Shown here one piece after another: positions 44,014 to 54,841 of a stretch of 64,000 bases of DNA (the stretch's first letter is position 1; each line of letters starts with the position of its first letter). The notes beneath the pieces are model-generated. The model ran no database searches. It saw only the letters and a program-made list of their open reading frames with translations, and was not told where the DNA came from. Source of the stretch: PoT sp049331405 (GTDB lineage: Bacteria; Planctomycetota; Planctomycetia; Isosphaerales; Isosphaeraceae); NCBI RefSeq assembly GCF_049331405.1, contig NZ_CP186274.1:6200001-6264000 (forward strand). Reading direction: 5' to 3'. The translations under genes were made by a program, and so were the position numbers.

Positions 44014-44505
44014 ATGCAAAATCACCTGATGGAATTGATCGAGCAATCGAGCATGAAAAGCTCGATTCCGAAGTTCGAGATCGGCGACACGGTCGACGTG
44101 CACGTCCGAATTCTCGAAGGCGAAAAAGAACGTATTCAGATCTTCAACGGCGTCGTGATCGCCCGCTCGGGCACCAAGACCCGCGAGATGTTCGTGGTCC
44201 GCCGCATCGTGCAGGGCGAGGGCGTCGAGCGTAAGTTCCCGGTCCACTCGCCGCGGATCGCCGACATCGTCGTGAAGCGTTCGGGCAAGGTCCGTCGCGC
44301 CAAGCTCTACTACCTCCGCGAGCGTTCGGGCAAGGCCGTCCGCCTCAAGGAGCGCTTCCCGACCAGCAAGGTCACCCCCGCCGAGGCCAAGGCCGCCAAG
44401 GCCGAGCGTCGCGCCACCAAGATCGCGGCCAAGCAGGCCAAGGCCGAGGCCGCTGCCGCCGCCAAGGCCCAGAAGGCCGCCGAGACGACCGAATCGGCCG
44501 AGTAA
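44014..44505 (+). CDS. rplS: 50S ribosomal protein L19 with extended C-terminus
   Basis: A 163-residue protein; the core (FEIGDTVDVHVRILEGEKER; FNGVVIARSGTKTREMFVVR; GKVRRAKLYYLRERSGKAVR) is L19. Residues 118-163 form an extra Ala/Lys-rich tail, about 40 residues longer than the common length. AAGGG precedes the ATG. A strong terminator follows. Confidence 0.96.
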   Translation: MQNHLMELIEQSSMKSSIPKFEIGDTVDVHVRILEGEKERIQIFNGVVIARSGTKTREMFVVRRIVQGEGVERKFPVHSPRIADIVVKRSGKVRRAKLYYLRERSGKAVRLKERFPTSKVTPAEAKAAKAERRATKIAAKQAKAEAAAAAKAQKAAETTESAE

Positions 44506-44532
44506 GGCCGTTCGAGCGAGTCCGCGAAATCC

Positions 44533-44574
44533 AAGCGTCGAGCCCTACTCGGACGGCCGGGGGGCTCGACGCTT
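44533..44574 (+). terminator. Rho-independent terminator after rplS
   Basis: AAGCGTCGAGCCC (44533-44545) pairs perfectly over 13 bp with GGGCTCGACGCTT (44562-44574), then TCATTT. It lies 27 bp after the rplS stop, before the convergent CDF gene. Confidence 0.82.
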
Positions 44575-44601
44575 TCATTTCGAAGCCGGACGTTCTTGAG
44601 C

Positions 44602-45507
44602 TCACTGATGATGATCCGAGTGCGCCTCGCCCGCGTCGCAGCCCTCCACCTCGACCTGGATCGTGGAATGGGTGACGCCGAAGGACTGGCGCAGGGCCTC
44701 GGCGACGTTGCGGAGCACGTCCTGGCCGCCACGCGTGCTCTGGTCGGCGACGACGATGTGGCAACTGCACGCGATCACCCCCGAGGCGATCGTCCAGACG
44801 TGGAGGTCGTGGGTCTCCAGCACCCCCGGCACATCCTTGATCGCCTTCGCGAGCGCCTGCATGTCGATATGCCGAGGTGCGGCCTCCATCAGCACGTTCA
44901 CCGACTCGGCGAGGATATCCCAGGAACTCCAGAGGATCAGGCCGCCGATCAGGAGCGAGACGATCGGATCGGCGATCGAGGCCCCCGTCACCGCGACGAT
45001 GATCCCCGCGATCACCACGCCGAAGGCCGACGCGGCGTCTCCGAGCATGTGCAGGTAGGCGCTCCGGATATTGAGATCATTCCTGGCCTCGGCCCTGAGC
45101 CAGAGGCTGATGATCCCATTGAGGATCATCGCCACGAGCGCGACCACGATCATCGGCCCGGCCTCGACGGGCTCCGGCGCCCGCAAGAGCCCGATGGCCT
45201 CCCAGACGATGACGAGGGCCAGCACGACGAGCGAGACCGCGTTGACCAGCGCCGCGAGGATGCCGACCCGTAGATATCCATAAGTCCTGGCCTCATCCGC
45301 CGGCCTCCTCGCAACGCGGATCGCGTACCACGAGAGGATCAGCGCCAGGGCGTCGGCGAAATTATGCCCCGCGTCCGACATCAGCGCCAGGCTGTGGGCA
45401 AAGTAGCCCGCGACGGCCTCGGCCGCCACGAATCCGAGCGTCAGGGCGATGGAGAGGCCGAGCTTGCGGCCGGTGACCGGGGCATGCACCGCGTGATCGT
45501 GTGCCAT
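44602..45507 (-). CDS. Cation diffusion facilitator (CzcD/ZitB type)
   Basis: A 301-residue six-helix metal/proton antiporter of the inner membrane. Metal-site motifs: SDAGHNFADALAL in helix 2 (HxxxD) and YLHMLGDAASAFGV in helix 5 (HxxxD). The C-terminal cytoplasmic domain holds DVPGVLETHDLHVWTIASG. It has His-rich ends (AHDHAVHA; HSDHHQ) that may bind metal. Last gene of the metal-efflux group; 37 bp after the RND pump gene. Confidence 0.93.
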   Translation of the reverse strand: MAHDHAVHAPVTGRKLGLSIALTLGFVAAEAVAGYFAHSLALMSDAGHNFADALALILSWYAIRVARRPADEARTYGYLRVGILAALVNAVSLVVLALVIVWEAIGLLRAPEPVEAGPMIVVALVAMILNGIISLWLRAEARNDLNIRSAYLHMLGDAASAFGVVIAGIIVAVTGASIADPIVSLLIGGLILWSSWDILAESVNVLMEAAPRHIDMQALAKAIKDVPGVLETHDLHVWTIASGVIACSCHIVVADQSTRGGQDVLRNVAEALRQSFGVTHSTIQVEVEGCDAGEAHSDHHQ

Positions 45508-45544
45508 CTTGGTTCTTGCCTCTCCCTTGTGAAAACCCGGCGCC

Positions 45545-48500
45545 TCAGGCGGTGAACGCCGAGGATTCAGTCGCCCTCAATCCATGCGGGCCGGGGACTT
45601 CGCTCGCATTATCGAGGATTTCGGCGCTAGCCTCGATGGTCGGCCCGCGCCCGAAGAGGAGGTAGAGCACGGGCAAGGCGAGCATCGTCAGGAGCGTGTC
45701 GCAGGCCATGCCGAAGACGACCACCGTCGCCAGCGGGCGCTGGACCTCGGCGCCGATGCCGTTGGAGAGCATCATCGGCACGAAGCCGAGCGCGGCGACG
45801 GTCCCCGTCATCAGCACCGGCCGGAGCCTCGCCAGCCGGGCTTGCTCGATCGCCTCGCGTTTGGGGACCCCCTTCGCCATCCGGTCCCGGATCGCGCTGA
45901 CGAGCACGAGCCCCTCGAGCATCGACGCCCCCGCCAGGGCCACGAAGCCGACCCCCGCCGAGATCGTGAACGGCAGGCCCCGGATCCAGAGCCCGAAGAT
46001 GCCGCCGACCCTCGCGAAGAGCACCCCGCTGAAGATCATCAGCGCATCCCTGAGCGAGTTGAACGTGATGTAGAGCAGGCTCAGGATCAGGGCCAGCGCG
46101 ACTGGCACCACGATCAGGAGTCTTCGCTCGGCCCGGCGCATGTTCTCGAACTGGCCCCCCCACTCGATTGAGTAGCCCGTCGGCAGGGTGACCTCCTTCT
46201 CGATCCTTTCCTTCGCCTCCTCCACGAACGAGCCGAGGTCGCGGCCCCTGACGTTCGCCTGCACGACGATCCTGCGCTGGCCCCACTCGCGGAGGATCGT
46301 CGACGGCCCGGTCGTCTCGATCACCCTCGTCAGTCGGGTGAGGGGGAGCCGCTGCCCCGAGGCCGTCGGGATCAGGATCTTCTCCAGGGCCTTGGGGTCG
46401 TCGCGGTAGGAGACCGGCAGGCGGACCACCAGTGGGAACCTCCGGCTCGGCTCGAGGATCTCGCCGACCGAGATCCCCCCCATCGCGTTGACGGCGTCGA
46501 GCACCTGCCGCCCCGAGATCCCGTAACGGGCCACGGCGTCGCGATCGAGCTCGACGCGGAGGACGGGCTGGCCGGTGATCTGCTCGGTGCTGACATCCGC
46601 CGCGCCCCGGACCTGCTTGATGACCTTCTCGATCTCGGCCGCCTTGTCCTTGAGGATGTCCAGATCCTCGCCGAAGAGCTTGATGCCGAGGTCGGACCGG
46701 ATCCCGGCGACCATCTCGTTGATCCGCATCTCGATCGGCTGCGTGTAGACGGCCCGCATCCCCGGCAGGTCCTTGGTGACCTTGGCCATCTCGTCGACGA
46801 GCTCGTCCTGCGTCTTCGCCTTCTTCCAGCGCTCGCGGGGCTTGAGTGTCACGAAGACGTCGCTCAGCTCGAAGCCCATGGGGTCGGTGGCGACCTCGGC
46901 GGTCCCGGTCCGGCTCCAGATCTGGTCGACCTCGTCGGGGAACTCCTCCTTCAAGAGGGCCTCGATCCGCGTCCCGTACTCGAGCGACTCTTCCAGGCTC
47001 ACGCTCGCCAGCCGCACGGTGTTGAGGACGATCGTCCCCTCGCCGAGCCTGGGGACGAACTCCGATCCCAGCGTGAGCCCCAGGATCGTGGCGGCGATCG
47101 TGATCGTCCCCACGAATGTCAAAGTCAGCTTCGGGAACCGCAGGGCGAGGTGCAAGGTTGGCTGGAAGATGAAGTGGGCCAGGCGATCGACGATCGTCTC
47201 CTTATCCTTGACCTTCCGGCCCAGGCCGAGCGAGGCGAGCGCCGGCATCAAGGTGAGCGAGAGGACCATCGACGCCGCCAGGGCGAAGACGACCGTCAGG
47301 GCCATCGGCCGGAAGAGCTTGCCCTCGACCCCTTCCAGCGTGAGGATCGGCAAGTAAACAATCATGATGATGAGCTCGCCGAACATCGTCGGCTTGCGCA
47401 CCTCGACGGCCGCCTCGCGGATGATCTCGATCCTGGGGCGCCCGGAGCGGTCGCTCGCGAGCCTCCTGACGCAGTTCTCGATCATCACGACCGAGCTGTC
47501 GACGACCAGGCCGAAGTCGATGGCCCCGAGACTCATCAAGGAGCCGGCGATCCCCACGCGCTCCATCATCGTCACGGCGAAGAGCATCGACAGCGGGATC
47601 GCCGAGGCCACGATCAGGCCGGCGCGGATGTTCCCGAGGAAGGCGAAGAGGACGGCGATAACCAGCAAGGCCCCCTCGAACAGGTTCCGCTCGACGGTGG
47701 CGAGTACGCGGTCGACCAGATGGGTCCGCTCGTAGACGGGGGTGATGATCACGCCGGGCGGCAGCGACTTCCGGACCTCGTCCAGCGCACGGTCTAGGGC
47801 CATCGTCACGTTCCGCGAGTTCTCCCCCATCCGCATGAAGGCCAGGCCGAGCACGACCTCCCCCTGCCCGTTCGCGGTGGCCGCCCCTCGGCGGATCTCG
47901 AACCCCTCGCCGACCTCCGCCACGTCTCCGACCCGGATCGGCACGCCATCGATCGCCTTGACCACGACCTTGGCGAGCTCGGCGGTGGTCCTGGCGCGGC
48001 CGATCCCCTGCACCAGGCTCGACTCGCCCGCGCGTTCGACGTATCCCCCGCCCACGTTCTTGTTGTTCTCGCGGAGGGCCAGGATCACGTCGTCGAGCGT
48101 GAGCCCGTACATGGCGAGCTTGATGGGGTCGACCCTGGCCTCGAACTGCCTGGCGAGCCCCCCCCAGGGATTGACCTCGGCCACCCCCGGCACCCGCCGC
48201 AGGCGTGGCCGCACGACCCAGTCCTGGATCGAACGCAGTTCGGCGAGATCATATTCGGGGTTCTCGCTGGTGATGATGTAATGATAGACCTCGCCCAGGC
48301 CGGTCGCCACCGGGCCCATCGTCGGGTCTTTAATCCCCTCGGGGAGCTGAACCTCGCCGAGGCGCTCGTTGATCTGCTGCCTGGCGAAGTAGATGTCGGT
48401 GCCGTCGTCGAAGATGGCCACAACCTGCGAGAGCCCGAACTTCGAGACCGAGCGGACCTCCGCGAGCCCCTTCAAACCGCCGAGGGCCTGCTCCACCGGG

Positions 48501-48700
48501 AACGTGATCTGACGCTCGACCTCCTCGGGCCCGAGCTCGGGGGCCACCGTGTTGACCTGGACCTGCACCGGCGTCGTGTCGGGGAAGGCGTCCAGCGGCA
48601 GTCGTATCGCCGCGCGCACCCCCAGGGCGATCAGGATCCCCCCAAGCAGGAGCACGACGAACCGATTTTTGAGGCTCAGATCGATCAAGGCGTTGAGCAT
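45545..48700 (-). CDS. CusA/CzcA-family heavy-metal RND efflux pump
   Basis: A 1051-residue inner-membrane pump with twelve expected helices and two large periplasmic loops. Recognised segments: INTRVPLDAFPDTT-like start (AIRLPLDAFPDTTPVQVQVN), FPVEQALGGLKGLAEVRSVS, GAIDFGLVVDSSVVMIENCV in helix 4 and WGGQFENMRRAERRLLIVVP in the second half. It exports heavy-metal cations using the proton gradient together with the adaptor and a TolC channel. The metal (Cu/Ag or Zn/Co/Cd) cannot be settled without alignment. Confidence 0.94.
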   Translation of the reverse strand: MLNALIDLSLKNRFVVLLLGGILIALGVRAAIRLPLDAFPDTTPVQVQVNTVAPELGPEEVERQITFPVEQALGGLKGLAEVRSVSKFGLSQVVAIFDDGTDIYFARQQINERLGEVQLPEGIKDPTMGPVATGLGEVYHYIITSENPEYDLAELRSIQDWVVRPRLRRVPGVAEVNPWGGLARQFEARVDPIKLAMYGLTLDDVILALRENNKNVGGGYVERAGESSLVQGIGRARTTAELAKVVVKAIDGVPIRVGDVAEVGEGFEIRRGAATANGQGEVVLGLAFMRMGENSRNVTMALDRALDEVRKSLPPGVIITPVYERTHLVDRVLATVERNLFEGALLVIAVLFAFLGNIRAGLIVASAIPLSMLFAVTMMERVGIAGSLMSLGAIDFGLVVDSSVVMIENCVRRLASDRSGRPRIEIIREAAVEVRKPTMFGELIIMIVYLPILTLEGVEGKLFRPMALTVVFALAASMVLSLTLMPALASLGLGRKVKDKETIVDRLAHFIFQPTLHLALRFPKLTLTFVGTITIAATILGLTLGSEFVPRLGEGTIVLNTVRLASVSLEESLEYGTRIEALLKEEFPDEVDQIWSRTGTAEVATDPMGFELSDVFVTLKPRERWKKAKTQDELVDEMAKVTKDLPGMRAVYTQPIEMRINEMVAGIRSDLGIKLFGEDLDILKDKAAEIEKVIKQVRGAADVSTEQITGQPVLRVELDRDAVARYGISGRQVLDAVNAMGGISVGEILEPSRRFPLVVRLPVSYRDDPKALEKILIPTASGQRLPLTRLTRVIETTGPSTILREWGQRRIVVQANVRGRDLGSFVEEAKERIEKEVTLPTGYSIEWGGQFENMRRAERRLLIVVPVALALILSLLYITFNSLRDALMIFSGVLFARVGGIFGLWIRGLPFTISAGVGFVALAGASMLEGLVLVSAIRDRMAKGVPKREAIEQARLARLRPVLMTGTVAALGFVPMMLSNGIGAEVQRPLATVVVFGMACDTLLTMLALPVLYLLFGRGPTIEASAEILDNASEVPGPHGLRATESSAFTA

Positions 48701-48934
48701 GTATCCGCGTCCGTAAGGTGGGACTCGCCCACTTTGTATCTCGATATGTTGGGTCGGAGCCGGGCTCCGAGGAAGGGCCGCGAGCCTGCCGAGGCCCCCT
48801 CATGGCCTTCGAGGCTGGCTGTCTGCCGATCCTGCGCCCGGAGCTTCCGTAGGCTTTGATGAAAATGTCGACGCCTGTGACTGATGGAATCTTGGCCCCA
48901 CCGTCATCGTCTCGCCTCGTCGGAGGGGCGGGCC

Positions 48935-50557
48935 TTATTCGCAGCAGCCGGCGCCGATGGAGCCCTTCATGATCTCGGTCTTGAGCAGGAAGGCCCCTCG
49001 GGTGACGACGCGCTGGCCGGGCTTGAGGCCCCAGGTCACCTCGACGACGTCGCCGTGATCGGTCGGCTTGGTGACGATCCGCTGGGCGCGATAGCGACCC
49101 GGCTCGTCCTCGGGCAGGAAGACGAGGTCGGTCCCGTCCTTGCGCTGGACGGCCATCTTGGGGACGACCACTGCCTTGTGCTCGGGGTCGATCTGAATCT
49201 CGGCGCGGCCGAACTGGTTCGCGCGGAGCCGGCCGTCGGGGTTGTGCAACTCGGCCCGGACGCGGGTGGTGCGGGTCTTGTCGTTGACCTCGGATCCGAC
49301 CCAGTTCACCTTCCCCAGGAACGAGAGGTCGCCCCCCTTCGGGTCGGAGCCGTTGATCGTGAACGAGACGGGCTGGCCGGGGCTGATCTTCGTGATGTCC
49401 CCCTCGTAGACGTCGATCCAGAGCCACATCCGCGAGGTGTCGGCGACGACGAAGAGCCGGCTGGCCGCGTCGACGGCCTCGCCCAGCACGGCGTGGCGGA
49501 TGACGATCGAGCCATCGATGGGCGCGTTCACGTCGAGCAGGTTCTTCGTGTCCTTGGCCTTGAGGAACTGGTTGAGCGCCTCGTCGTCGAACCCGAGGTT
49601 CCGCAGCTTCTGCTCGGCGTCCATCGCGCTGGCTTTCGCCTGATTGAGCGCGGTCATCACCTCGAGTTCGGCCTTACCCGGCACCGCGCCCGAGCGGGTC
49701 AGGGCCTGGACCCGATCCGCGGTGACCTGTGCGAGGTTGACGGCCGCATGTGACGTGAGGAGCTGAGTCTTCCCCGCGCTGACCTCGGAGGAGTCGACCA
49801 CCGCGAGCACCTCTCCCCTGCGGACGACCTTGCCGAGGTCGACGCGGATCTCGCGGAGGAACCCCGTGACGCGAGGGCTGACCTCGGCGTAGCGGTTGGC
49901 GTCGTAGGCGGTCTCGGCGTTGGCGACGAGCCGGTGCGCGTGGACCTCTTCGGTCACGGCCGCCGTCTGGATCCCGATGCGGCCGGCCAGCTTCGCCGAG
50001 GCCAGGCGCACGATCGGCAGCGGTTGGCGGCAGACCTTGGCCTTGGCGGCTGCCGAGGCTTTCGCCTCGGCACCCCCTTTCGTCTCCTTCTCGGCCGCAG
50101 CCTCCTTGAGGCATTCCACGCATCCTGCCTCGGGCTGGTTGTGCGTCGCGCACCAGCCGTCATCGGGGAGCGCGGCCGACGCGGAAGGCGCCTTGCCGCA
50201 CTTGTCGCAGAATTCGCGCGGGAGGCCATGCCCCTTGGGGCACATCTCGAGCTTGTACTTGCGCTCGACCTCCGGGTGGCAGAGCGTGCAGATGTCTTCG
50301 GGCAAGCCGCCGTGCTCGTCGCAGAGTTGGAGCGTCTTCTTCAACTCCTCGTGGCAGAGCGTGCAGAATTTCTCGGGGACGCCGTGCTCCTTGCAGTAGA
50401 GCCCGCCGTCGTCCTCCGCCTTCTTCTCCCCCGCGAAGGCGAGGAGGGGTCGCACAATGTGGTTGCGGATCAAGTCGGGCTTCGCGACCGCAACCGCCAC
50501 GCCGGCCAGCACGATCACGCCCGGCACCGCCAGGGCGAGGATGTACTTAAGTTTCAT
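48935..50557 (-). CDS. RND periplasmic adaptor (CusB/CzcB type) with four Cys/His metal-binding repeats
   Basis: A 540-residue membrane-fusion protein. After a signal anchor (YILALAVPGVIVLAGVAVAV) come four CxxH...CxxC modules: C55/H58/C65/C68, C79/H82/C90/C93, C106/H110/C117/C120 and C136/H139/C146/C149. The rest is the usual barrel, lipoyl and helical-hairpin adaptor (GFLREIRVDLGKVVRRGEVL; VNAPIDGSIVIRHAVLGEAV; PGQRVVTRGAFLLKTEIMKG). The modules probably bind heavy metal or zinc before export. ATG 50557 has AGGGAAG upstream. It is 234 bp upstream of the pump gene. Confidence 0.92.
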   Translation of the reverse strand: MKLKYILALAVPGVIVLAGVAVAVAKPDLIRNHIVRPLLAFAGEKKAEDDGGLYCKEHGVPEKFCTLCHEELKKTLQLCDEHGGLPEDICTLCHPEVERKYKLEMCPKGHGLPREFCDKCGKAPSASAALPDDGWCATHNQPEAGCVECLKEAAAEKETKGGAEAKASAAAKAKVCRQPLPIVRLASAKLAGRIGIQTAAVTEEVHAHRLVANAETAYDANRYAEVSPRVTGFLREIRVDLGKVVRRGEVLAVVDSSEVSAGKTQLLTSHAAVNLAQVTADRVQALTRSGAVPGKAELEVMTALNQAKASAMDAEQKLRNLGFDDEALNQFLKAKDTKNLLDVNAPIDGSIVIRHAVLGEAVDAASRLFVVADTSRMWLWIDVYEGDITKISPGQPVSFTINGSDPKGGDLSFLGKVNWVGSEVNDKTRTTRVRAELHNPDGRLRANQFGRAEIQIDPEHKAVVVPKMAVQRKDGTDLVFLPEDEPGRYRAQRIVTKPTDHGDVVEVTWGLKPGQRVVTRGAFLLKTEIMKGSIGAGCCE

Positions 50558-50716
50558 GGGACGTCTTCCCTGCGTAAAGGATCGCGGATCATCACCGCCC
50601 GCCGGCGAGCGTACGCTCGAACCGCGCAGGGGTGGACTCAACGCCGGTTTTCAATGGCCCGATCCGTCGATCGAGGAGACGGGCCGAAGGAAAGGACACG
50701 TCGAGCGAAGGCGATC

Positions 50717-51097
50717 TCAGCAGAGAAAGCACTGGAGCCACGCCCGCAAGACCCGGGCGTCATGCCAGCCCGTGGAGGCTGCAGCTCCCCTCTCTTCGGC
50801 GAGCGAGGCAACCGTGAGCCGGGGGATGGCCAGGTCGATCACGAAGTGGTGTGGCAGGAACGGCAGGTCGCTCGCATCGGCCGAATGATCCGCGACGCGG
50901 ACCTCGACCGACCTCACGGCCCCCTGGCAGATGCAGTTATCGCCGTCCTCCGGGCAGGATTCCGGTTCCCCCGCATGCTCGCGCGAATCCGTCGACGTGC
51001 CATGCCCCCCCGGCCCGTGGCCGATCTCCGCCGCCCCGCAGATGACGGGGCAGAGCAGGAGCAGGCCAATCAGGACCAGCGAGGCGAGTTTCCGCAC
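50717..51097 (-). CDS. Small secreted His/Cys-containing protein of the metal-efflux group
   Basis: A 126-residue protein with GTG start and a signal peptide (LASLVLIGLLLLCPVICGAA). The mature part begins His/Gly-rich (HGPGGHGTSTDSREHAG) and has CPEDGDNCIC and a C-terminal CFLC. No family recognised. It is upstream of the adaptor gene in the same direction, so a periplasmic metal-binding or sensing role is plausible (inference). Confidence 0.6.
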   Translation of the reverse strand: MRKLASLVLIGLLLLCPVICGAAEIGHGPGGHGTSTDSREHAGEPESCPEDGDNCICQGAVRSVEVRVADHSADASDLPFLPHHFVIDLAIPRLTVASLAEERGAAASTGWHDARVLRAWLQCFLC

Positions 51098-51268
51098 GTT
51101 TCGTCAGCTCGCACATCAGTTCGGAACGGAACCGGACCCATTCTCTTAAGCATAGGCCCTCCCCCGTTCCCGTCAAGCCGGTTTGCGAGCCGTGTTCGAC
51201 CTCCGGGTCCATGTCTGCTGAACTGTACTGCTCATGCGGCCACGACCCGGCCTGCAAACCTCAACCTA

Positions 51269-51901
51269 CTACATCCTGATATTGCCGTGGATGAGCGTCG
51301 GCAGGTCGTTCCGATCGACGAGGAGGCATCCCACCTTCGCGGCCAGTTCCTTGCACTTCCTCGTGAAGGTCGAGTTCGTGATGACGACCGCGACGTGGCA
51401 ATGGTGATAGGATTTCCCCGTGTGGACCTCCTGGACCGCCCCGTTGCCGACGGTCGAGTTCGGATACCCCTTGGCCTGGACCGCGATGCGGCGGCCGTCC
51501 TTGATCACGATCAGATCGACGCCCTGATCCCCGGTCACCGGGGTGGTTTCGATCTGGTAATTCCAGAATCGGAAGACATCCGCCAGGAAGTCCTCGAATT
51601 CGATTCCCGTCAAGCCTCTCCATCGCTGGCTTGAAAGGTCGGCCCTGGCCAATCTGCGCTCGAGTTCAAGCGCGGCCTGCTCGGCGGCGAGCCTGCGAGC
51701 GAGTTCGAGCGCCGCTTGGTCTGCCCGATATGTCGATTCGATCCTGAGGTAATCGGCGTGTCGTGCCTCGACGTGGCTCTGGGCGATCCTAAGGTCGCTT
51801 TCCGCTCGGGGTAGCTCCGACCTGGCGACCTCCAGCACGGCCAATGCGTCGCGTGATTTCGCCACCAGGATTCGGTCACGCGGGAAATAGAGCAATCCGC
51901 C
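51269..51901 (-). pseudogene. 5'-truncated copy of the Mrr-type endonuclease gene
   Basis: This 633-bp segment is identical, as far as I can compare by eye, to 54842-55474. It encodes the C-terminal two thirds of the endonuclease (from LYFPRDRILVAKSRDALA to PTLIHGNIRM), including the catalytic D and QxK residues, but lacks the N-terminal membrane part. The match ends sharply at 51901, where unrelated sequence begins. Perfect identity implies a recent duplication or ongoing gene conversion. Confidence 0.88.
51269..51901. repeat. 633-bp direct repeat, copy A (copy B at 54842-55474)
   Basis: Both copies are in the same orientation, 3573 bp apart. They flank the ice-binding-like gene and the kinase fragment. 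Homologous recombination between them would delete that segment. Confidence 0.88.
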
Positions 51902-52552
51902 CAGGCCACCTCCGGTCGAGTGCCTATCAAGTAATGACGTGATTTCTTATAAATGCCAGTGGGCCAATTATGGTAAACCCTCCATGGTTGCCCTGATGGC
52001 AATCGTGCGATCTACGACATGTTCGCGGTACTTCCCCCGTGGTTCAGCTTTCGCGAGGCGCTCAGGGGTGATACAGCCTTGGTCGATGCCCACCAAGCCA
52101 TGGAGACTGAAGTATGCGACAGCGAACACATCGGAGGAAACATGAAAAATCGGCGGAGTTCGATGGCGGGGGCGCCACGCGGGATGCCGCGGCATCCAGT
52201 GAGTCGGAATTCACCGGGCGAGAATCCGCACAAGGGCCTTGTGGACCACAATGGCGAGCCGTCGGATGCCAGGTGTTGGAGCGGGAATAGCCTACCCTTC
52301 ACGGCCATCGCCGGCATGGGGTAGCAGTGGAATGGGGAGGAGGCCGAACGCGGGCGGCTCATCCGCACCCTGTTGGAGTCGGGACTGCTCACCCGGAAGG
52401 ACCCCCGTCCACAAATGCGGAAATGTGGACGAACGCTAACTCGTCCGTAATTGTTAATAGGTTTGTTTTAATTTGATATTCTTTTAAATTCTCAGTACAA
52501 TAAATTTTGACATTACTTATTAAAAAGATTGTGATCCCAGGAGTCTTCTTCA
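51902..52552. other. Scrambled region with coding-like fragments and AT-rich promoter
   Basis: 651 bp. On the minus strand around 51970-52150, SDVFAVAYFSLHGLVGIDQG looks like a real but orphaned protein fragment. On the plus strand around 52340-52400, EEAERGRLIRTLLESGLLT likewise. Neither has a full gene. From 52441 to 52545 the sequence is strongly AT-rich and ends in CCAGGAG before the next gene, so it is probably its promoter. Confidence 0.5.
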
Positions 52553-54112
<1,560 letters not shown>

Positions 54113-54150
54113 AGTCTTCATAACGTCGCCTGGCGTTGAAAACGTCATGG

Positions 54151-54190
54151 CCACAACGGTGGATTGACTGACCTCAATCCTTCGTTGTGG
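54151..54190 (+). terminator. Terminator-like hairpin after the ice-binding-like gene
   Basis: CCACAACG-GT-GGATTG pairs with CAATCC-TT-CGTTGTGG: 14 base pairs with a 2x2 internal loop around ACTGACCT. It starts 38 bp after the stop codon. No long U-tract follows. Confidence 0.5.
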
Positions 54191-54330
54191 GCGACGTCAT
54201 CGAACCTATATCGGTATCCACGAGAGTGCGGATACCATTGATCAGGGCCGTCCTCGAATTTTGGTCCAGGCGTTATGAGAATATGGGTTTCGGGGTCGTC
54301 ACGTCCTCGGCCGAGGAGAGCAAAGTGACC

Positions 54331-54567
54331 CCCTCCCCCGAGAATTAGGCAACTTGCGGGCCTATCTGACCACCTGCATCAAGATCTGCCGGGCCGTCCA
54401 CAGACTCCATGCAACGGGCCTGGCGCACTCGGACCTCTCTTTTCGAAACGTCCTGGTGGATCCCGCTGGGGGCAACGCCAGCATCATCGACATCGATGGA
54501 CTCGTCGTCCCCGGCAAGATCCCCCCGACGTGATCGGGACGGCCGACTTCATCTCCACCTCGAAACT
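54331..54567 (+). pseudogene. Decayed fragment of a TerY-P-type kinase gene
   Basis: This stretch aligns with 60851-61108 of the intact kinase gene (about 88% identical over 54341-54535 by my hand count). It covers the catalytic loop (HSDLSFRNVLVDPAGG) and the DIDGLVVPG segment. A single-base deletion near 54520 breaks the frame, and 15 bases matching the region around 61073 are missing. Nothing matching the rest of the kinase is present. It is the remains of a second, diverged kinase copy. Confidence 0.85.
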
Positions 54568-54841
54568 TTTCCTTCTGCATCAGCCGCAACGGTAGTCGAG
54601 GATCGGGGCGCGATGGCGCCTGCGGACGTGGAGTTCGTCGACGGCGCAGCGTGGGCGGGCGAGCCCTCCGGAAGTGGAGCTAGGCGCGGAGTGTGTCGAA
54701 GCAGACGTCGTCCATCGGGCCGAGGATGCGCAAATCCATGGCAACCTCCGCACGGCCGGGGTGAGAGCTTCCCCCCATTTCAACCATGAGCCGCGTCATT
54801 ACGTTAGGCCCCACCAGTTACCCGGTATGAGCCTCGCCAAC

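Larger units (their letters stand above)
54113..54841. other. Intergenic region with terminator and kinase-gene fragment
   Basis: 729 bp. It contains a terminator-like hairpin at 54151-54190 and the decayed kinase fragment at 54331-54567. The part 54570-54841 shows no recognisable gene, though it may be further rearranged DNA. Confidence 0.55.
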
